This document shows positions 9,982 through 18,764 of a stretch of 64,000 nucleotides of DNA, piece by piece. The stretch covers positions 44,139 to 108,138 of the forward strand of contig NZ_JAFBBE010000011.1 in assembly GCF_016907015.1 (NCBI RefSeq). The letters are read 5' to 3'. The first letter of the stretch is position 1. Each line of letters begins with the position of its first letter. Under the pieces are notes generated by a model. The model was given only the letters and a program-made list of their open reading frames with translations, had not been told where the DNA came from and did not search any database. Position numbers and translations under genes: made by a program. This stretch comes from Oceanisphaera litoralis (GTDB taxonomy: Bacteria; Pseudomonadota; Gammaproteobacteria; Enterobacterales; Aeromonadaceae).

Positions 9982-10676
9982 AACGTCAGCTCACCAGATT
10001 GCCAGCACCCTTGGGATAACGGCTGCTGTTGTCGTTCTTTCAGTTTATGTAAAAAGCGCGAGCGGGGCCAGCTGGTGGCCCCCAGGCTCATCAGATGCGG
10101 GGTGGGTAACTGGCAGTCTATCAGTTCGCCGCCATGGCGGTGCAGGTGCCGGCACAGGCCGAGCATGGCGAGCTTGGAGCCGTTGTCGACCCGATGAAAC
10201 ATCGACTCGCCACAAAACAGGGTGCCAAGGCCGATGCCGTAAAGCCCGGCCACCAGCCGTTCTCCCTGCCAGACCTCGATCGAGTGGGCGTGACCCAGCT
10301 GGTGCAGTCGGCAATAGGCCTGCTCTATGCCGGCGGTGATCCAGGTGCCTGCTTCCTGGGTTTCACGCAGCTGGCGGCAGGCGCGGATGACCTGTTCGAA
10401 GGCGGTGTTGACGGTCAGCCTGTATTGCCCGCGACGGGCAAGTCTGGCCAGGCTGCGACTGATGTGCAGTTTATCCGGTTCCAGCACAGCGCGGGGATCC
10501 GGCGACCACCACAGCAGGGGCTGACTTTGATCGTACCAGGGGAAGATCCCCATACGGTAGGCCAGCAACAGCCGTTCCGGGCTCAAGTCGCCGCCCACGG
10601 CCAGCAGACCGTTGGGTTCGATTAACGCCTGTGAGGGGTCCGGAAACCAGAGCCGGTTGTCGAGTAGGGTCAACAT
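9978..10676 (-). CDS. aat: Leucyl/phenylalanyl-tRNA--protein transferase
   Basis: Aat adds Leu or Phe from aminoacyl-tRNA to proteins with N-terminal Arg or Lys, creating primary N-degrons for ClpS. The 232-residue protein has the characteristic FPDPSQALIEPNGLLAVGGDL start, then GIFPWYD, WWSPDPRAVL and the GNAT-like ESMFHRVDNGSKLAMLGL block. I placed the start at 10676 (MLTLLDNRLWFPD) because AAGG lies about 9 bp upstream and the family begins there; an in-frame ATG at 10706 would add ten atypical residues. It overlaps bpt by 4 bp. Confidence 0.95.
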   Translation of the reverse strand: MLTLLDNRLWFPDPSQALIEPNGLLAVGGDLSPERLLLAYRMGIFPWYDQSQPLLWWSPDPRAVLEPDKLHISRSLARLARRGQYRLTVNTAFEQVIRACRQLRETQEAGTWITAGIEQAYCRLHQLGHAHSIEVWQGERLVAGLYGIGLGTLFCGESMFHRVDNGSKLAMLGLCRHLHRHGGELIDCQLPTPHLMSLGATSWPRSRFLHKLKERQQQPLSQGCWQSGELTL

Positions 10677-10689
10677 GGCGCGCCTTTCG

Positions 10690-10863
10690 TCAGTCCTGAC
10701 TCGCATCGAGCCAGTCCTTGCCGGTTTTTTGCTCGATATAGTCGCGAATAAATTGACGTACCTTCTGGGAGGGGGTCACGTCTTCCTCGGCACAAAGTTG
10801 TTCGAACAGGGCCTTTTTTCTGGGATCGATCAGCAGGGTCAGGCGGGCGGTTCTTTGTTCCAT
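10690..10863 (-). CDS. Small ribbon-helix-helix (CopG-like) DNA-binding protein
   Basis: A 57-residue protein beginning MEQRTARLTLLIDPRKKALFEQLC. A short N-terminal beta-strand (ARLTLLI) followed by two helices containing the VTPSQKVRQFIRDYI segment fits the CopG/Arc ribbon-helix-helix fold. A GGAG five bases upstream supports the start at 10863 rather than the ATG at 10881. It lies 13 bp upstream of aat in the same orientation and is probably cotranscribed with the N-end-rule transferases. No toxin-like partner gene is visible, so a lone regulator is more likely than an antitoxin. The target is unknown. Confidence 0.75.
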   Translation of the reverse strand: MEQRTARLTLLIDPRKKALFEQLCAEEDVTPSQKVRQFIRDYIEQKTGKDWLDASQD

Positions 10864-10905
10864 AACGGCTCCGATAGTCACTAAAACATGTTAATCATAT
10901 TATCA

Positions 10906-10933
10906 TTGAATGATTCATTGATGAGCATATAAT
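10906..10933 (+). promoter_or_regulatory. Candidate sigma-70 promoter of the SulP gene
   Basis: TTGAAT (10906-10911) and TATAAT (10928-10933) are separated by 16 bp, 43 bp upstream of the ATG at 10976. The -10 box is perfect and the -35 box has four of six consensus bases. Confidence 0.5.
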
Positions 10934-10975
10934 CGATTAAATAATACCAAGATTATCTGTCATCGGGAGAGAAGC

Positions 10976-12718
10976 ATGCCGCATCGGGCCCATCTTTTTT
11001 CGTTGCGTATCGGCCATGCCCTGCGCGAAAGCTGCCTGAAGGAGCGGTACGATAGCCGGCGTTTGTTCAAGGATGTACTGGCCGGGATCACGGTGGGAAT
11101 TATCGCCATTCCTCTGGCCATGGCACTGGCCATTGCCAGCGGGGTGGCCCCTCAGTATGGGCTCTATACCGCCATCATTGCCGGCTTTGTCATCGCCCTG
11201 ACCGGTGGCTCCCGGCTCAGCATCTCCGGGCCCACCGCCGCCTTTGTGGTGATTCTCTATCCCATCGCCCAGCAATATGGTCTGGGTGGCCTGCTGCTGG
11301 CGACCGCTATGTCGGGGGTGATCCTGGTGGGTATGGCGCTGGTGCGACTGGGCCGTTTGATCGAGTATATTCCCGAGCCGGTCATCCTGGGATTTACCGG
11401 CGGCATAGGGGTGGTGATTGCCACCCTGCAGCTGAAGGATTTTCTTGGACTGGAACTGACCAGCCTGCCCGAGCACTATGTGGGCAAGGTAACGGCGCTG
11501 ATGGCGGCCTTTCCTCATCTGCACTGGCCCAGCCTGGCCATTGCGCTGCTCACCCTGGCCATCATGCTGCTCTGGCCCCGGCTGAAAACCGGGGTGCCGG
11601 CGCATCTGCCGGCGGTGATCCTGGCCAGTGTCATCACCCTGTTGCTGAATCGCCAGGGCATGGAGATTGCCACCATCAGCAGTCAATTCAGTTACCTGTT
11701 ACCGGATGGCAGCATCGGCCAGGGCATTCCGCCGGTATTGCCCGAGTGGGTCTGGCCCTGGCTGCAGCCGGGGCCAGATGGTGCTGCCTTGACGCTGAAC
11801 TGGACCTTGTTGCGCGACCTGCTGCCGGCGGCCTTTGCCATCGCCATGCTGGGAGCCATAGAGTCGCTGCTGTGTGCCGTGGTGCTGGATGGCATGACCG
11901 GCAAGCGCCACAGCGCCAACAGCGAGCTGCTGGGGCAGGGTATCGGCAACATCATAGCGCCGTTTTTCGGCGGTATTACTGCGACGGCCGCCATTGCCCG
12001 CTCTGCCGCCAACGTCAAGGCCGGGGCCGAGTCGCCGGTGGCGGGCATGGTGCATGCGCTGGTGGTGCTGGTCGGGCTGGTGCTGCTGGCGCCCATGCTG
12101 GCCTACCTGCCGATGCCGGCCATGGCCGCCCTGCTGATGGTGGTGGCCTGGAACATGAGCGAGGCCCACAAGGCGGTCAAACTGCTGAACACCGCGCCTG
12201 TGGGCGATATGCTGGTGTTTTTGACCTGTTTTTCGCTCACCATACTGTTCGACATGGTGCTGGCGATTACCGTCGGCATGCTGGTGGCGGCGGTGCTGTT
12301 CGTGCGCGATATTGCCGCCATGACCCGGGTGTCGGATATTTCCTCTCATCGGCGACTGCTGGACGGCGACTTGCCGACGGGCTGGTCGGCATTCAAGATC
12401 AAGGGCCCTTTGTTTTTTGCCGCCGCCGAGCGGGTGTTCGGCGAACTGGCAGGATTATGCCGGCAACGACGGGGCGTTATCCTGTATATGGATGCGGTGT
12501 CTATTCTGGATGCCGGCGGACTGGCGGCCCTGAATCGCTTCGTGGAACAATGCCGACAGCGAAAGATTGTGGTAGTCATGGCGGATCTGCAATATCAGCC
12601 GCTCAAGACCCTGGCCAAGGCCGGGGTAAAACCCGTTCCCGGTGAGCTGGTTTTTTATCCCACACTGCAGGAAGCGGTGGAGCAGGTAGCCAGGGCACCA
12701 CTGACGGCAGTCGGGTAA
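10976..12718 (+). CDS. SulP/SLC26 family anion transporter with STAS domain (DauA-like)
   Basis: Inner-membrane transporter of the SLC26/SulP family. The 580-residue protein has a short cytoplasmic N-terminus, about 14 membrane-spanning or re-entrant segments (roughly residues 25-430), and a C-terminal cytoplasmic STAS domain (about 440-560) with the conserved YMDAVSILDAGGLAALNRF segment. The motif GLYTAIIAGFVIALTGGSR in the first third is typical. Family members carry sulfate, bicarbonate or C4-dicarboxylates; E. coli DauA, a succinate carrier, is the closest namesake by length and architecture. The substrate cannot be read from sequence. The gene stands alone, convergent with the downstream LysR gene. 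Confidence 0.9.
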   Translation: MPHRAHLFSLRIGHALRESCLKERYDSRRLFKDVLAGITVGIIAIPLAMALAIASGVAPQYGLYTAIIAGFVIALTGGSRLSISGPTAAFVVILYPIAQQYGLGGLLLATAMSGVILVGMALVRLGRLIEYIPEPVILGFTGGIGVVIATLQLKDFLGLELTSLPEHYVGKVTALMAAFPHLHWPSLAIALLTLAIMLLWPRLKTGVPAHLPAVILASVITLLLNRQGMEIATISSQFSYLLPDGSIGQGIPPVLPEWVWPWLQPGPDGAALTLNWTLLRDLLPAAFAIAMLGAIESLLCAVVLDGMTGKRHSANSELLGQGIGNIIAPFFGGITATAAIARSAANVKAGAESPVAGMVHALVVLVGLVLLAPMLAYLPMPAMAALLMVVAWNMSEAHKAVKLLNTAPVGDMLVFLTCFSLTILFDMVLAITVGMLVAAVLFVRDIAAMTRVSDISSHRRLLDGDLPTGWSAFKIKGPLFFAAAERVFGELAGLCRQRRGVILYMDAVSILDAGGLAALNRFVEQCRQRKIVVVMADLQYQPLKTLAKAGVKPVPGELVFYPTLQEAVEQVARAPLTAVG

Positions 12719-12772
12719 GCCGGCTTTGCCGGTGGTGTGCACCTTGATGACGCCAATCCGCAGCTACGCGTA

Positions 12773-13630
12773 TCAGAGGGCATTGAGCCCGAGCTTGAGG
12801 TAGTCGAGCAGCATGCGGGAAGCGGAGGTCAGCTTGTTTGGATCGTAACTGAAGCCAATCGACATATTGCCAAGGGGCGGGCAGGGGGGATAGCTGGCCG
12901 AGGCTTCCAGCCCCTCGGGTACCGTGCTTCTGGTCAAGGCGCTGACCCCCAGCCCCGCCTTGATGGCGGCATGGATCCCCAGCAGGCTGGAGGTGCAGTA
13001 TACGATGCGCCAGGGCTGGTTGGCCTGGGTCAGGGCGTTGATGATCGCCTTTCGATACAGGCAGCCCTTGGGATAGAGGATCAGCGGCAGCGGCGCCTCG
13101 GGCTCCAGTATCAGGTTATTACCGCGTACCCACACCAGCGGCTCTATGATGTAATCGGTCAACTGCGGCTGGGGCCGGTCGCTTTCTTCTATCGCCATCA
13201 CCAGATCGTATTCGCCCTTGCCGTAGTCATGCAGCAGGTTGGCGCTGATGTCGCTGCTCACGTCCAGGGTGACGTTGGGGTAGGCCTGAGCAAAACGCCC
13301 TATGGTGGTGGCCAGAAACGAGACTTCGAAGTCGTTGGGGATCCCCAGCCGCACCGAGCCACTGACCTTGGGCGAACTCAATCGCGACACCACCGCATCG
13401 TTCAAGTCCAGCATTTTCTGGGCATAGCCCAGCAGCAGCTGACCTTCTTCGGTCAGCTGCAGGCCGCTGGCACGGTGAAACAGCCGGATATCAAGCAGCT
13501 CTTCCAGTCGTTTCACCTGCAGGCTGACGGCGGGCTGCGAGCGGCCCAGTCGCTCACCGGCCTGGGTAAAGCCTCCCAGCTGATTGATGGTGACGAAGGT
13601 GCGTAGCAGATCCGTGGGCAGATTCTTCAT
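12773..13630 (-). CDS. LysR-type transcriptional regulator
   Basis: A 285-residue regulator. The N-terminal winged helix-turn-helix (about 4-63, LLRTFVTINQLGGFTQAGERLGRSQPAVS and onward) is followed by a periplasmic-binding-protein-like effector domain. It is divergent from the HbcR-like gene with 143 bp between the start codons. LysR genes often control the divergent neighbour, so it may affect the hydroxybutyrate module, but this is inference. The effector is unknown. Its 3' end converges on the SulP gene. Confidence 0.92.
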   Translation of the reverse strand: MKNLPTDLLRTFVTINQLGGFTQAGERLGRSQPAVSLQVKRLEELLDIRLFHRASGLQLTEEGQLLLGYAQKMLDLNDAVVSRLSSPKVSGSVRLGIPNDFEVSFLATTIGRFAQAYPNVTLDVSSDISANLLHDYGKGEYDLVMAIEESDRPQPQLTDYIIEPLVWVRGNNLILEPEAPLPLILYPKGCLYRKAIINALTQANQPWRIVYCTSSLLGIHAAIKAGLGVSALTRSTVPEGLEASASYPPCPPLGNMSIGFSYDPNKLTSASRMLLDYLKLGLNAL

Positions 13631-13773
13631 CCTGAAATCTCGACATTGTATAAGTCAATGAACACATTATTAACATTTAATTAATAAATGAAAGCCCCAA
13701 TAAAGAAAAACAGACGAACTTGGTCGGGCTTTTGGCTACCATCGAGTCATTGCGTGTCACGGAGCCGACCCCC

Positions 13774-15279
13774 ATGTCTATCTTGTTTGAATCCCAATCT
13801 GGTCATGGTCTGACCCGAGAGCTGATCGAAGTGCTGTTCCCCATGTGCGAGCAGGCCAGTGCCGGCGCCATTGCGGTCGACAAAAACGCTTGTATCAGCT
13901 GGATTAACCGTCGTTATGCCAGCCTGCTGGGGCTGGCCGATACTCACGGTGTGATAGGCCGGCCCGTGCTGAGCGTGATCCCTCACAGCCGGATGCCGGA
14001 GGTGCTGGAAAGCGGCCGGCCCCTGCTGCTCGATATCATGGAATACCGGACCCAGCAGCTGGTGGTGACCCGATTGCCGTTTTTTGATGAACAGGGGCAG
14101 GTCAGCGGTGCCGTGGCCTTTGTATTGTTCGACGACCTGCAGCCCCTGACGCCGCTGGTAAGCAAGTACCGCCGCCTGCATCAGGACTTGCTGGCCGCCA
14201 AACGGGCCCTGGCCAAAACCGGGCGGGGCACCCGTTACCATCTTGGTGATTTTATCGGTGCCAGCCCGGCGGCACTGGAAGCCAAGCGTCGGGCCCGGCT
14301 GGCGGCAGCGCGCGATATTCCGGTGCTGCTGCTGGGGGAAACCGGCACCGGCAAGGAGGTGCTGGCCCAGTCTGTTCATACCCTTTCTGCGCGGTCCGGA
14401 GGGCCCTTCGTGGGGGTGAATCTGGCGGCCATTCCCGAGAACCTGCTGGAAGCCGAATTCTTCGGGGTAGCGCCCGGGGCCTTTACCGGCGCCGACAAGC
14501 GCCTGCGCAAGGGCAAGTTTCAGCACGCCCAGGGCGGCACCCTGTTTCTGGACGAAGTGGGCGACATGCCCCTGGGCCTGCAGGCCAAGCTGCTGCGCGC
14601 CCTGCAGGAACGAGAAATAGAGCCGCTGGGCTCGAATCAGGTGGTGCCGGTGGATGTGCGGGTGATTGCCGCCACCAGCCGGGATCTGGATGCCATGATG
14701 GCCGAGGGCAGCTTTCGCTCGGATCTTTATTACCGCCTCAACGTGCTCGAAATCAAGATACCGCCATTACGGGAGCGGCGGGCCGATATCGGCATACTGT
14801 GCGAATTTCTGCTGGAAGACATCTGCAACGGCCAGGAACGCACCGAGATCACCGATGCGGCGGTGGCGCTGCTGAGCCAGCATGACTGGCCGGGCAACGT
14901 GCGCGAGTTGCACAACGTGCTGGAGCGGGCCTTTACCATGAGCGAAAGCGCGGAGGTGCTGGACACAGACATGATTCGCCGCGTATTGCCGGTGCCGGAG
15001 CGGCAGGTTGAAACGCCGCCGAACGCCGCGAGCAGGGCCCGGGACAGCTCGGACGGGGGCTGCTTGGACGGGGATAGAACGGACGGGGATAGAACGGACG
15101 GGGATAATTCGGACGGAGAAAGCCCGGACATACGCCCGCTGGCAGAGGTGCTGGCCAAGGCCGAAGCCGACGCCATTCGGGCCGCCCTGGCCCGGTGCGG
15201 GAACAATCGCAGCCAGGCCGCCCGGCTGCTGGGCATCTCCCGCTCCGTGTTTTACGACAAGCTCGCCCGATTGTCCTGA
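13774..15279 (+). CDS. hbcR: Sigma-54-dependent activator, HbcR-like (D-3-hydroxybutyrate catabolism)
   Basis: A 501-residue enhancer-binding protein. A PAS domain (about 20-130) precedes a sigma-54 AAA+ module with Walker A GETGTGKE at 188-195 and an intact GAFTGA loop at 235-240, so contact with sigma-54 RNA polymerase should be possible. A Fis-type helix-turn-helix ([21 protein letters not shown]) ends the protein. In Pseudomonas aeruginosa, HbcR has this architecture and activates the bdhA operon; here the next genes are a TRAP transporter and 3-hydroxybutyrate dehydrogenase behind a sigma-54 promoter. The start at 13774 has GGAG ten bases upstream. The linker between AAA+ and HTH (about residues 426-450) is a DG-rich pentapeptide repeat encoded by a 15-bp tandem repeat. 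Confidence 0.87.
   Translation: MSILFESQSGHGLTRELIEVLFPMCEQASAGAIAVDKNACISWINRRYASLLGLADTHGVIGRPVLSVIPHSRMPEVLESGRPLLLDIMEYRTQQLVVTRLPFFDEQGQVSGAVAFVLFDDLQPLTPLVSKYRRLHQDLLAAKRALAKTGRGTRYHLGDFIGASPAALEAKRRARLAAARDIPVLLLGETGTGKEVLAQSVHTLSARSGGPFVGVNLAAIPENLLEAEFFGVAPGAFTGADKRLRKGKFQHAQGGTLFLDEVGDMPLGLQAKLLRALQEREIEPLGSNQVVPVDVRVIAATSRDLDAMMAEGSFRSDLYYRLNVLEIKIPPLRERRADIGILCEFLLEDICNGQERTEITDAAVALLSQHDWPGNVRELHNVLERAFTMSESAEVLDTDMIRRVLPVPERQVETPPNAASRARDSSDGGCLDGDRTDGDRTDGDNSDGESPDIRPLAEVLAKAEADAIRAALARCGNNRSQAARLLGISRSVFYDKLARLS
15048..15122 (+). repeat. 15-bp in-frame tandem repeat in the hbcR linker
   Basis: Five copies of a 15-bp unit (consensus AACGGACGGGGATAG), followed by a degenerate sixth. 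They encode [25 protein letters not shown] between the AAA+ and DNA-binding domains. Copy-number change would alter linker length without breaking the frame. Confidence 0.9.
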
Positions 15280-15290
15280 AAACCAGACAC

Positions 15291-15310
15291 CTGTCCGGAT
15301 TATCGGATGG
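15291..15310. promoter_or_regulatory. Upstream activator site 1 (candidate HbcR operator)
   Basis: Imperfect palindrome CTGTCCG-N6-CGGATGG with a perfect core TCCG-N6-CGGA. Its centre is 42 bp from that of site 2, four DNA helical turns, so both sites face the same side. Confidence 0.65.
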
Positions 15311-15332
15311 TTCAAATGATTCCTCACTGACG

Positions 15333-15352
15333 CTGTCCGGTTTTTCGGTCAG
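15333..15352. promoter_or_regulatory. Upstream activator site 2 (candidate HbcR operator)
   Basis: Near-perfect palindrome CTGTCCG-N6-CGGTCAG, sharing the CTGTCCGG half-site with site 1. It lies 63 bp upstream of the -24 element, a normal distance for a sigma-54 enhancer. Confidence 0.7.
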
Positions 15353-15415
15353 TGGCCGCCATGGTTATCCTGGTTACCTATTGCAAGCCACTGTTTAACA
15401 TTGCATTTACATAAG

Positions 15416-15431
15416 TGGCACGGCTTGTGCT
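15416..15431 (+). promoter_or_regulatory. Sigma-54 (-24/-12) promoter of dctPQM-bdh
   Basis: TGGCACGGCTTGTGCT matches the TGGCAC-N5-TTGCA consensus, with invariant GG and GC at the right spacing. It lies 80 bp before the dctP start codon and downstream of two palindromes. Confidence 0.85.
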
Positions 15432-15511
15432 CATATCTGGATGGAATATATCGCGCTCCATGGCTTCGGCAGCTGGAGCCAAAGGACTGAAGCAAGCAGA
15501 AGGAAATCTCC

Positions 15512-16594
15512 ATGATCATCAAGCACACGCTGTCCAGATTACCCCATGCCATGACCGCCGCCGCCCTGTGCGCCACCGTCATCAGCGCCCCGGTGGCCGC
15601 CACCGAAAAGGTACGGTGGCAGGTTCCGCTGGCCTTTCCTTCCCATCTGGTGGGGCTGACCACGCCGGTCAAGCATTTGTCCGAATCGCTGGCCGCCGTC
15701 TCCGGCGGTAATGTAAAACTGCGTTACTACGAGCCGGGCGAGCTGGTGCCGCCGTTTGAAATCATGGATGCGGTCAGCGCCGGCAAGTACCCGGCGGGTT
15801 ACACCTGGGTCGGTTACGATCAGGGCACCATTCCCGCCCTGCCGCTGTATTCGGGCGCGCCCTTCAACATGGAGCCGCCGGCCTATCTGGCCTGGTATTA
15901 CGAAGGGGACGGCAAGGCCCTGCTGGAAGAGATCTACGCCGAGCGCAATATTCATCCCATGCTGTGCAGCATCATAGGTCCGGAAGGCGCCGGCTGGTTC
16001 AAGCAGCAGATCACCAGCCTGGACGACTTCCAGGGCCTGCGCATTCGCTTCGCCGGCATCGGCGGCAAGGTGCTGGAGAACCTGGGCGCCTCCGTGACCA
16101 TGGTGCCGGGGGCGGAAATCTTCCAGGCGCTGGAGCGCAATACCATAGACGCCACCGAATTTTCCCAGCCGGCCATCGACAAGATGCTGGGCCTGGATCA
16201 GATCGTCAAAAACTACATCATGCCCGGCTGGCACCAGACCCTGACCACCTCGCATCTGCTGGTGAATCAGGATGTGTGGCAGGGCCTGGAGCCGGAAACC
16301 CGCGCCCTGATCGAAATGGGCTGCGAGTCGGCCACCCTCAAGGGCTTTGCCCAGAGCGAGTGGGCCCAGCCCACGGCGCTGCGTGACTACGAGAAGGAAG
16401 GGGTCACGGCCCAGGTATTGCCCGAGCCGGTATTGCGCGAGCTGGAAAACGTCACCAACAAGGTGATGGATGACATGGCCGCCGAAGACGAGATGTTCAA
16501 GCGGGTGCTGACCAGCCAGCGCGACTTCATGAAACATCATTCCATCTGGCACGGCAAGGGCTACCTGCCGCGCGACTTCTACCAGTACGACTGA
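15512..16594 (+). CDS. TRAP transporter solute-binding protein (DctP family)
   Basis: Periplasmic substrate receptor of a tripartite ATP-independent transporter. The 360-residue protein begins with a signal peptide (charged start, then the hydrophobic AMTAAALCATVISAPVAA, cleavage about residue 30), and the mature part has the DctP fold pattern (LRIRFAGIGGKVLENLGAS, IDATEFSQPAIDKMLGL). AAGGAAATCTCC precedes the ATG. It is the first gene after the sigma-54 promoter and is followed by dctQ, dctM and a 3-hydroxybutyrate dehydrogenase. The ligand is therefore probably D-3-hydroxybutyrate or a similar short hydroxy acid; that is inference from context. Confidence 0.92.
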   Translation: MIIKHTLSRLPHAMTAAALCATVISAPVAATEKVRWQVPLAFPSHLVGLTTPVKHLSESLAAVSGGNVKLRYYEPGELVPPFEIMDAVSAGKYPAGYTWVGYDQGTIPALPLYSGAPFNMEPPAYLAWYYEGDGKALLEEIYAERNIHPMLCSIIGPEGAGWFKQQITSLDDFQGLRIRFAGIGGKVLENLGASVTMVPGAEIFQALERNTIDATEFSQPAIDKMLGLDQIVKNYIMPGWHQTLTTSHLLVNQDVWQGLEPETRALIEMGCESATLKGFAQSEWAQPTALRDYEKEGVTAQVLPEPVLRELENVTNKVMDDMAAEDEMFKRVLTSQRDFMKHHSIWHGKGYLPRDFYQYD

Positions 16595-16661
16595 CTGATA
16601 GTCCCTTGGGGGGCGGGCTCGATGTAGCCCGCCTTGTCGCCGCTCTTGCCTGGAGATGATG

Positions 16662-17348
16662 ATGTCCACCGATCCGTCTCGACATTTGTCCCAACATTCG
16701 TCCCAACATTCGTCTCGAGATTCATTTCAAGATGCGTCTCAAACAAAGGAGCACATTATTCCCCCCATGCACCCGGCCGCCGACGAGCTGCCGGTCAACG
16801 GGGTGTCACAATGGCTGGACGCTGTGGTGTCGGCCGTGGGCCGGCTCAGCTCCTGGCTGTGGCTGGCGGTGCTGCTGGTGGTGCTGAGCAACGTGTTCAG
16901 CCGTTTCGTGCTGTCGGCGGGCTCCATCGCGCTGGAAGAATTGTCCTGGCACCTGTTCGGCATCGCCATGATGCTGACCCTGGGTTTTGCGGTGGTGAAG
17001 GACGACCATGTACGGGTGGATGTACTGCGTGAAAAATTCTCTTTGCGTACCCAGGCCATCATAGAGCTGACGTGCATCGTGCTGCTGGCGCTGCCGATCC
17101 TGGCCCTGATGATCGACGCCCTGGTGCCCTATGCCTACAAGGCCTTCGTTTATAACGAACGATCCCAGGCGCCAAGCGGCCTGCCGTATCGCTTCATCTT
17201 CAAGAGTGTCTTGCCCATCGGCCTGCTGCTGGTGGTCATGGCGCTGTGTTCTCGTGGTCTGCGCTGCATGACCCTGTTGTTTGCCTTTCCCCGGGCCGTG
17301 CCGCCCACGGCCAGATCGGGCAGGCATGCTTCTTCCCGGTCGACATAA
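16662..17348 (+). CDS. TRAP transporter small permease (DctQ family)
   Basis: The 228-residue small membrane subunit of the TRAP transporter, with four predicted membrane segments (first at WLAVLLVVLSNVFSRFVLS). Three ATG codons stand in tandem at 16656-16664; GGAG at 16652-16655 gives proper spacing only to the third, so I start at 16662. The first 35 residues are an unusual Ser/Gln/His-rich tail (HLSQ-HSSQ-HSSR-DSFQ-DASQ) from a 12-bp tandem repeat, not a normal part of DctQ proteins. The conserved fold starts after about residue 45, so an internal ATG at 16767 is a possible alternative start. The dctM ATG follows 12 bp after the stop. Confidence 0.88.
   Translation: MSTDPSRHLSQHSSQHSSRDSFQDASQTKEHIIPPMHPAADELPVNGVSQWLDAVVSAVGRLSSWLWLAVLLVVLSNVFSRFVLSAGSIALEELSWHLFGIAMMLTLGFAVVKDDHVRVDVLREKFSLRTQAIIELTCIVLLALPILALMIDALVPYAYKAFVYNERSQAPSGLPYRFIFKSVLPIGLLLVVMALCSRGLRCMTLLFAFPRAVPPTARSGRHASSRST
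16683..16742 (+). repeat. 12-bp in-frame tandem repeat at the dctQ N-terminus
   Basis: Five 12-bp units (CATTTGTCCCAA, CATTCGTCCCAA, CATTCGTCTCGA, GATTCATTTCAA, GATGCGTCTCAA) coding for tetrapeptides of the type H-S-S-Q. The tract starts 21 bp after the chosen start codon. Confidence 0.9.
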
Positions 17349-17359
17349 AAGAGGTCAAA

Positions 17360-18730
17360 ATGGAGCTGGAAACCGTGTTGGTGGTGGCCATGTTTGCCTC
17401 CTTTATGGGGCTGTTGCTGCTGGGCTTTCCCGTCGCCTGGGTGCTGGCGGGCATCGGCCTGCTGTTTGCGCTGGCCGGCCATGTGCTGGTGGAGCAGTTT
17501 GACGCTAACCTCTGGTTCACCTGGAACGGCACCATAGGGGTGCTGGACGCCCGCATCTTCGGCATTGTCGCCAACGAACTGATGGTGGCGCTGCCGCTGT
17601 TTATCTTCATGGGCATCATGCTGGACAGATCCGGCATCGCCGAAAAGCTGATGCACAGCCTGGTGCGACTGCTGGGCCCCTTGCGCGGTGGCTACGCCAT
17701 TACCGTGGTGATTGTCGGCCTGCTGCTGGCGGCCTCGACCGGCATCGTCGGCGCCTCCGTGGTGCTGCTCGGCATGCTGTCGCTCGGCCCCATGATGCAG
17801 GCCAGCTACAGCAAGAGCCTGGCGGTGGGCACGGCCTGTTCGGTGGGTACCCTCGGCATTCTGGTGCCACCCAGCATCATGCTGGTGTTGATGGCCGACC
17901 GCCTGGGTACGCCGGCCGCGTCGGTGGGCAAGCTGTTCATGGGGGCGCTGCTCCCCGGTGTCATGCTGGGCCTGATGTATGTGCTCTACATAGTGCTGCT
18001 GGCCTGGATCAAGAAGGACGCGGCACCGGCCCCGAAATACACCGAGCGCATGGATCTCCGTGCCTGGCTGGACGTCATCGGCGCCGTGGTGCCGCCCATG
18101 GTGCTGATAGTGGCGGTGCTGGGCTCCATCTTCATGGGCATTGCCACCACCACCGAAGCCTCGGCGGTCGGGGCGGCAGGGGCCCTGCTGATGGCCTTGC
18201 TGAGCAAGCGCCTGAGCCTGAAGGTACTGCAGGAATCCCTGTACCAGACCAGCCGCACCACCGCCTTTATCTTCGGGATTTTCATCGGCGCCACCGTGTT
18301 TGCCGCCGTGCTGCGCGGGCTGGGCGGTGACGACGTGATCCGTGATGCCATTACCGGGCTGCCGTTCGGCACCACCGGCATCATGATCACCATCCTCTTC
18401 ATCACCTTTCTGCTGGGCTTCTTTCTCGACTGGGTGGAGATCACCCTGATTATCTTGCCGCTGGTGGCCCCCGTGGTGTTTTCGCTGGGGGTGGAGCCGG
18501 TGTGGTTTGCGGTGCTGTTTGCCCTGTGTCTGCAAACCTCGTTTCTGACCCCGCCGGTGGGCTTTGCGCTTTTCTACATCAAGGGCGTGTGCCCGCCGGG
18601 TATTACTACCCGCCATATCTATCTGGGGGTGCTGCCCTTTATCGCCCTGCAATTGCTGGGCCTGGTGCTGGTGTTCTGTTACGAGCCCCTGGCCACCTGG
18701 CTGCCGACCCGGGTCTACGGCGGCCTGTAA
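17360..18730 (+). CDS. TRAP transporter large permease (DctM family)
   Basis: The 456-residue channel subunit with about 12-13 membrane segments. Family patterns include the N-terminal LLLLGFPVAWVLAGIGLLF, GTLGILVPPSIMLVLMADRLG in the middle and LDWVEITLIILPLVAPV near the end. I start at 17360 (MELETVLVV), where GAGG precedes the ATG; longer in-frame readings run back through dctQ. It lies between dctQ and the dehydrogenase in one operon. TRAP systems use a sodium or proton gradient to import organic acids bound by the DctP receptor. Confidence 0.93.
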   Translation: MELETVLVVAMFASFMGLLLLGFPVAWVLAGIGLLFALAGHVLVEQFDANLWFTWNGTIGVLDARIFGIVANELMVALPLFIFMGIMLDRSGIAEKLMHSLVRLLGPLRGGYAITVVIVGLLLAASTGIVGASVVLLGMLSLGPMMQASYSKSLAVGTACSVGTLGILVPPSIMLVLMADRLGTPAASVGKLFMGALLPGVMLGLMYVLYIVLLAWIKKDAAPAPKYTERMDLRAWLDVIGAVVPPMVLIVAVLGSIFMGIATTTEASAVGAAGALLMALLSKRLSLKVLQESLYQTSRTTAFIFGIFIGATVFAAVLRGLGGDDVIRDAITGLPFGTTGIMITILFITFLLGFFLDWVEITLIILPLVAPVVFSLGVEPVWFAVLFALCLQTSFLTPPVGFALFYIKGVCPPGITTRHIYLGVLPFIALQLLGLVLVFCYEPLATWLPTRVYGGL

Positions 18731-18764
18731 CCAACGAATATGCTGCTTGAAAGGAGAAAGAATC

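Noticed and set aside
17246..17359. Upstream extension of dctM
   Set aside because: The extension overlaps dctQ and lacks a ribosome binding site; GAGG before 17360 and the family N-terminus decide the start.
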